The notes beneath the pieces are model-generated. The model searched no databases. It was given only the letters and a program-made list of their open reading frames with translations, and was not told the origin of the DNA. A DNA stretch of 64,000 nucleotides from Segnochrobactrum spirostomi (GTDB lineage: Bacteria > Pseudomonadota > Alphaproteobacteria > Rhizobiales > Segnochrobactraceae). Position numbers and translations under genes: made by a program. The DNA lies in contig NZ_VWNA01000001.1 of NCBI RefSeq assembly GCF_009600605.1, positions 3,644,501-3,708,500 of the forward strand. The letters are read 5' to 3'. Positions 60,691-64,000 of the stretch are shown in pieces; the first letter of the stretch is position 1, and every line of letters starts with the position of its first letter.

Positions 60691-62052
60691 ATGATGACGG
60701 ACGTGGACATCCGCGCCGGACGCTTGCCGTCCGACGATCTCGCACGCAATTTTTCCGACCTCCATCCGGTCCTCACCGATCACGAGGCGGCCGTCGAGGC
60801 GGGCCGCTGCCTGTTCTGCTACGACGCGCCCTGCATGCAGGCGTGCCCGACTTCGATCGACGTGCCGCTGTTCATCCGCCAGATCTCGACCGGCAATCGG
60901 GTCGGCGCGGCGCGGACCATTCTCGATGCCAACGCCCTCGGCGCCATGTGCGCCCGTGTCTGTCCGACCGAGACGCTGTGCGAAGAGGCCTGCGTCCGCA
61001 ATGCGGGCGAGAGCAAGCCGATCGAGATCGGCCGCCTCCAACGCTATGCGACCGATGCGGTGGTGCCGACCGGGCGGCAGATCTTCCGCCGTGCGGCGCC
61101 GACGGGCCGCCGGGTCGCGGTGGTCGGTGCCGGCCCGGCGGGGCTCTCCTGCGCCCACGGCCTCGCCCGCGCCGGCCACGACGTGGTGATCTACGATGCG
61201 CGGCCGAAGGCGGGCGGGCTCAACGAATACGGCATCGCGGCCTACAAGGCGGCGGGCGGCATCGCCGAGCAGGAGGTCGCCTGGCTGCTGGCGATCGGTG
61301 GGATCGAGATCCGCGCCGGCATTGCGCTCGGCCGTGACGTCAGCCTGGACGCGCTCCTCGCCGATCACGACGCGGTCTTCCTCGGCATGGGTCTCCAGGG
61401 AATCAACGCGCTCGGGCTCGGCGGCGAGACTGCCGGCGTGCGCGATGCCGTCGATTTCATCGCCGACCTCCGTCAGGCCCAGGCCGACGGACGCCTCGAC
61501 GGCGTCGCGACCGGCCGGCGGGTGATCGTGATCGGCGGCGGCATGACCGCCGTCGATGCGGCGATCCAATCGAAGAAGCTCGGCGCCGACGAGGTCACCA
61601 TTGTCTATCGGCGCGGCGCGGAGGCGATGAACGCGAGCGTCTACGAGCAGGAGCTCGCGCAACTGAACGGCGTCACCATCCGCCATTGGGCCCGGCCGGC
61701 TGCGCTCGAAAGCGACCAGGGCCGCCTCGTCGGCGTCCGCTTCGAAGAAACGGCGAGCCGCGACGGCCGCCTCGTCGATGCCGGCCGCAGCTTCCGGCTC
61801 GAGGCCGATCTCCTCCTCACCGCGATCGGCCAGACCTTCGTCGCCGCTCCGCTGACTGGGGCGCTTGAGCTCGAGAACGGCCGCATCAAGGTCGACGAGA
61901 TCCGGGCGACGTCGCTGCCGCGGGTGTGGGCCGGCGGCGACTGCGTCGCCGGGGGCGAGGACCTGACCGTCGTCGCGGTCGAGGACGGCAAGATCGCCGC
62001 CCGCGCCATCGACGCGGCCTTCGCCGCCGCCTCCCGCGTCGCCGCCGAGTAA
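60691..62052 (+). CDS. preT: NAD-dependent dihydropyrimidine dehydrogenase, PreT subunit
   Basis: The 453-residue GltD-like protein has an N-terminal iron-sulfur domain (CLFCYDAPCMQACPTSIDVP and CARVCPTETLCEEACVR), FAD-binding VAVVGAGPAGLSCAHGLA and NAD-binding VIVIGGGMTAVDAAIQ. With PreA it reduces uracil or thymine with NADH. GGGAG precedes the tandem ATG codons at 60691 and 60694. It lies 53 bases before preA. Confidence 0.92.
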   Translation: MMTDVDIRAGRLPSDDLARNFSDLHPVLTDHEAAVEAGRCLFCYDAPCMQACPTSIDVPLFIRQISTGNRVGAARTILDANALGAMCARVCPTETLCEEACVRNAGESKPIEIGRLQRYATDAVVPTGRQIFRRAAPTGRRVAVVGAGPAGLSCAHGLARAGHDVVIYDARPKAGGLNEYGIAAYKAAGGIAEQEVAWLLAIGGIEIRAGIALGRDVSLDALLADHDAVFLGMGLQGINALGLGGETAGVRDAVDFIADLRQAQADGRLDGVATGRRVIVIGGGMTAVDAAIQSKKLGADEVTIVYRRGAEAMNASVYEQELAQLNGVTIRHWARPAALESDQGRLVGVRFEETASRDGRLVDAGRSFRLEADLLLTAIGQTFVAAPLTGALELENGRIKVDEIRATSLPRVWAGGDCVAGGEDLTVVAVEDGKIAARAIDAAFAAASRVAAE

Positions 62053-62105
62053 GCCGCGGACTAACGCCGCACGTCTTTTGCCGACTTCATCCTCAGGAGG
62101 ATGTC

Positions 62106-63416
62106 ATGGCCGATCTCTCCGTCGATTTCTGCGGCATCAAGGCGCCGAACCCGTTCTGGCTCGCCTCCGCGCCGCCGACCGACAAGGAATACAACGTCGA
62201 GCGCGCCTTCCGGGCGGGCTGGGGCGGCGTCGTGTGGAAGACGCTGGGCGAGGAAGGGCCGCCGGTCGTCAACGTCTCCGGTCCGCGCTACGGCGCGCTG
62301 CACGGCCCCGACCGGCGCGTCATGGGCTTCAACAACATCGAGCTCATCACCGACCGGCCGCTCGAGGTGAACCTCGCCGAGATCAAGGCGGTGAAGAGCC
62401 GGTGGAAGGATCGCGCGGTCGTCGTCTCGCTGATGGTCCCGTGCGAGGAGGAGGCGTGGAAGAAGATCCTGCCGCGCGTCGAGGAGACCGGCTGCGACGG
62501 CATCGAGCTCAACTTCGGCTGCCCCCACGGCATGTCGGAGCGCGGCATGGGCTCGGCGGTCGGGCAGGTGCCCGAATATGTCGAGATGGTCGCGCGCTGG
62601 TGCAAGCAGAACACCCGCATGCCGGTGATCGTGAAGCTGACGCCGAACATCACCGACGTCCGTCGCCCCGCAGAAGCCGCGCGGCGCGGCGGCGCCGATG
62701 CCGTCTCGCTCATCAACACCATCAACTCGATCATGGGCGTCGATCTCGACGCCATGGCGCCCAGTCCGCACACCGACGGCAAGGCGACCCACGGCGGCTA
62801 TTGCGGCGCCGCGGTGAAGCCGATCGCACTGCACATGGTCGCCGACATCGCCCGCTCTCCGGCGACCCACGGCATGCCACTCTCGGGGATCGGCGGCGTC
62901 GAGACCTGGCGCGATGCGGCCGAATTCATGGCGCTCGGCTGCGGCACCGTGCAGGTGTGCACCGCCGCGATGGTCTACGGTTTCGGCATCGTGCGGGAAA
63001 TGATCACCGGCCTCGAAGCCTGGATGGACGAAAAGGGCTATGAGCGGTTGTCCGATTTCGTCGGCCGCGCGGTGCCGAACGTCACCGACTGGCAGCACCT
63101 CAACCTGAACTATGCGGTGAAGGCGCGCATCGACCAGGATCTCTGCATCAAGTGCGGGCGCTGCCACATCGCCTGTGAGGATACGTCCCACCAAGCGATC
63201 TTCGCCACCAAGGACGGGATGCGGCACTTCGAGGTCAACGACGCGGAGTGCGTCGGCTGCAATCTCTGCGTCAACGTCTGCCCGATCGAGGACTGCATCA
63301 CGATGGTGCCGCTGATGAACGAGCTCGACGCCCGCACCGGCCGCTATGTCGACGGCTCCGTGCTGCCCTGGACCGCCCACCCGAACAACCCGGCGGTCCG
63401 CCAAGCGGCGGAGTGA
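62106..63416 (+). CDS. preA: NAD-dependent dihydropyrimidine dehydrogenase, PreA subunit
   Basis: The 436-residue protein has the FMN barrel of dihydropyrimidine dehydrogenase (NPFWLASAPPTDKEYNVERAF, ELNFGCPHGMSERGMG, KLTPNITD) with the active-site Cys in GYCGAAVKPIAL-type context, and a C-terminal ferredoxin domain (CIKCGRCHIACEDTSH and CVGCNLCVNVCPIEDC). AGGAGG ends five bases before the ATG. Downstream pyrimidine-ring hydrolases, if present, lie outside the window. Confidence 0.94.
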   Translation: MADLSVDFCGIKAPNPFWLASAPPTDKEYNVERAFRAGWGGVVWKTLGEEGPPVVNVSGPRYGALHGPDRRVMGFNNIELITDRPLEVNLAEIKAVKSRWKDRAVVVSLMVPCEEEAWKKILPRVEETGCDGIELNFGCPHGMSERGMGSAVGQVPEYVEMVARWCKQNTRMPVIVKLTPNITDVRRPAEAARRGGADAVSLINTINSIMGVDLDAMAPSPHTDGKATHGGYCGAAVKPIALHMVADIARSPATHGMPLSGIGGVETWRDAAEFMALGCGTVQVCTAAMVYGFGIVREMITGLEAWMDEKGYERLSDFVGRAVPNVTDWQHLNLNYAVKARIDQDLCIKCGRCHIACEDTSHQAIFATKDGMRHFEVNDAECVGCNLCVNVCPIEDCITMVPLMNELDARTGRYVDGSVLPWTAHPNNPAVRQAAE

Positions 63417-63437
63417 GTCGGGGTAAGCTGGGAAAGG

Positions 63438-63566
63438 CCCCTCATCCGGCCCTACCGGGCCACCTTCTCCCCGGCGGGGAGAAGGAGCGGAGAGGTTGGT
63501 GATCGTAAGGAAGGCGAGGCGCTTCGGCTCCCTCTCCCCGCCGGGGAGAGGGCTGGGGTGAGGGGA
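63438..63566. repeat. Composite palindromic repeat, type B (second copy)
   Basis: One unit (63438-63486) begins CCCCTCATCCGG and ends in a CCTTCTCCCC/GGGGAGAAGG stem. A second (63530-63566) has a CCCTCTCCCC/GGGGAGAGGG stem and ends GGTGAGGGG, in inverse orientation. Confidence 0.7.
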
Positions 63567-63615
63567 ATGGCACCGGGCTTTCAGGATCCGAGACCACTCG
63601 GCACGCGGGGGCGCC

Positions 63616-63978
63616 ATGGTGGAGGGAGAGGAGAAGAGAGCGGCGACGGTTCAACGGGCGCGGAGCCTGCGCGTGAGCATGACGGCGCCCGAGCAGCGCT
63701 TGTGGGCTCATCTGCGGGATCGGCGCTTGGGCGGGTACAAGTTCGTTCGGCAGATGCCGATCGGTCGCTACGTCGCGGACTTCGCATGCCGGGAGCGGAG
63801 GCTGATCGTCGAGGTCGACGGATGGCAGCATGCGGAGAGCCGGGGCGATCGCGTCCGGGACGAGGCGTTGCGTGTGCAAGGTTACCGCGTGCTGCGGTTC
63901 TGGAACGACGAGGTTTCGCGCGAGATGGAGAACGTCTTGGAGACGATCCTCGCCGCGTTGGAGGGGCGGTTGGATTGA
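63616..63978 (+). CDS. DUF559 endonuclease-like protein
   Basis: The 120-residue protein has the DUF559 pattern ARSLRVSMTAPEQRLWAHLRDR, GYKFVRQMPIGRYVADFACRE and the acidic core LIVEVDGWQH, ending GYRVLRFWNDEV. The fold is that of the very-short-patch-repair/restriction endonuclease superfamily, with Asp and Glu-x-Asp as possible catalytic residues. Such genes are common single-copy additions in Hyphomicrobiales; function is not established. Confidence 0.83.
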   Translation: MVEGEEKRAATVQRARSLRVSMTAPEQRLWAHLRDRRLGGYKFVRQMPIGRYVADFACRERRLIVEVDGWQHAESRGDRVRDEALRVQGYRVLRFWNDEVSREMENVLETILAALEGRLD

Positions 63979-64000
63979 GGGGGGCGATGATGTGCCGGCC

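Noticed and set aside
63616-63978. DUF559 gene as evidence of a restriction system or mobile element
   Set aside because: No methyltransferase, integrase or repeat boundary accompanies it within the window; such solitary genes are common.
1-64000. tRNA, rRNA or replication origin
   Set aside because: No cloverleaf, rRNA-like sequence, DnaA-box cluster or parABS-type arrangement was recognised by reading.

Overview
The window is GC-rich DNA, densely packed with genes and with codon use pushed toward C/G at third positions. Gene content points to an alphaproteobacterium, most likely in the Hyphomicrobiales (Rhizobiales): a Usg-family protein, an fdsGBA-fdhD-fdsD formate dehydrogenase operon, choXWV plus bet genes for choline, a leucine-rich leader in front of leuA, and small palindromic repeats between genes. 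No rRNA, tRNA, CRISPR array, transposase or prophage gene was seen. The genus cannot be named from the sequence alone.

Layout. 0-5.2 kb: a cut-off EamA transporter with a MarR regulator read from a sigma-70-like promoter that appears to give a leaderless mRNA, then usg, rppH, an agmatinase-family ureohydrolase and argC. 5.2-7.0 kb: a chemoreceptor. 7.1-13.8 kb: NAD-dependent formate dehydrogenase (fdsG, fdsB, fdsA, fdhD, fdsD), interrupted by palindromic repeats. 13.9-26.8 kb: the most interesting block. It holds a SorC-family regulator, two unknown proteins, a complete glucitol-type phosphotransferase system with its own HPr and Enzyme I (gutM-srlA-srlE-srlB-ptsH-ptsI), a COG4091/DXR-like (DRL) oxidoreductase, and an acetoin/pyruvate dehydrogenase-type E1 alpha, E1 beta and E2-hydrolase. 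Read together these genes could import and phosphorylate 2-C-methyl-D-erythritol, oxidise the phosphate to 1-deoxyxylulose 5-phosphate and cleave that to acetyl-CoA and glyceraldehyde 3-phosphate. This is inference, but the chemistry fits every enzyme class present.

26.8-36.5 kb: a response regulator and hybrid histidine kinase, a lysine 2,3-aminomutase-like radical SAM protein, cardiolipin synthase, leuA with a leader peptide, and two small toxin-antitoxin-like pairs (PIN/AbrB; DUF4160/DUF2442-HTH). 36.8-38.9 kb: a GlxA-type regulator broken by a one-base frameshift in a G-run, and a PEP-mutase-family protein. 39.2-49.0 kb: glycine betaine demethylation (gbcA, gbcB, a GbdR-like regulator, dgcA, dgcB and an ETF pair). 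49.0-49.7 kb: a ParE/ParD pair. 49.7-57.6 kb: choline oxidation and uptake. betA is preceded by one uninterrupted reading frame that joins the BetI repressor to the BetB dehydrogenase, and choXWV diverges from it behind a palindromic operator. 57.6-64 kb: a dihydroorotase-like amidohydrolase, a soluble chemoreceptor, preT and preA for pyrimidine reduction, and a DUF559 protein.

The second half can take choline to betaine, dimethylglycine and sarcosine. The demethylations release formaldehyde, and the formate dehydrogenase in the first half could recover reducing power from that carbon once it has been oxidised to formate elsewhere.
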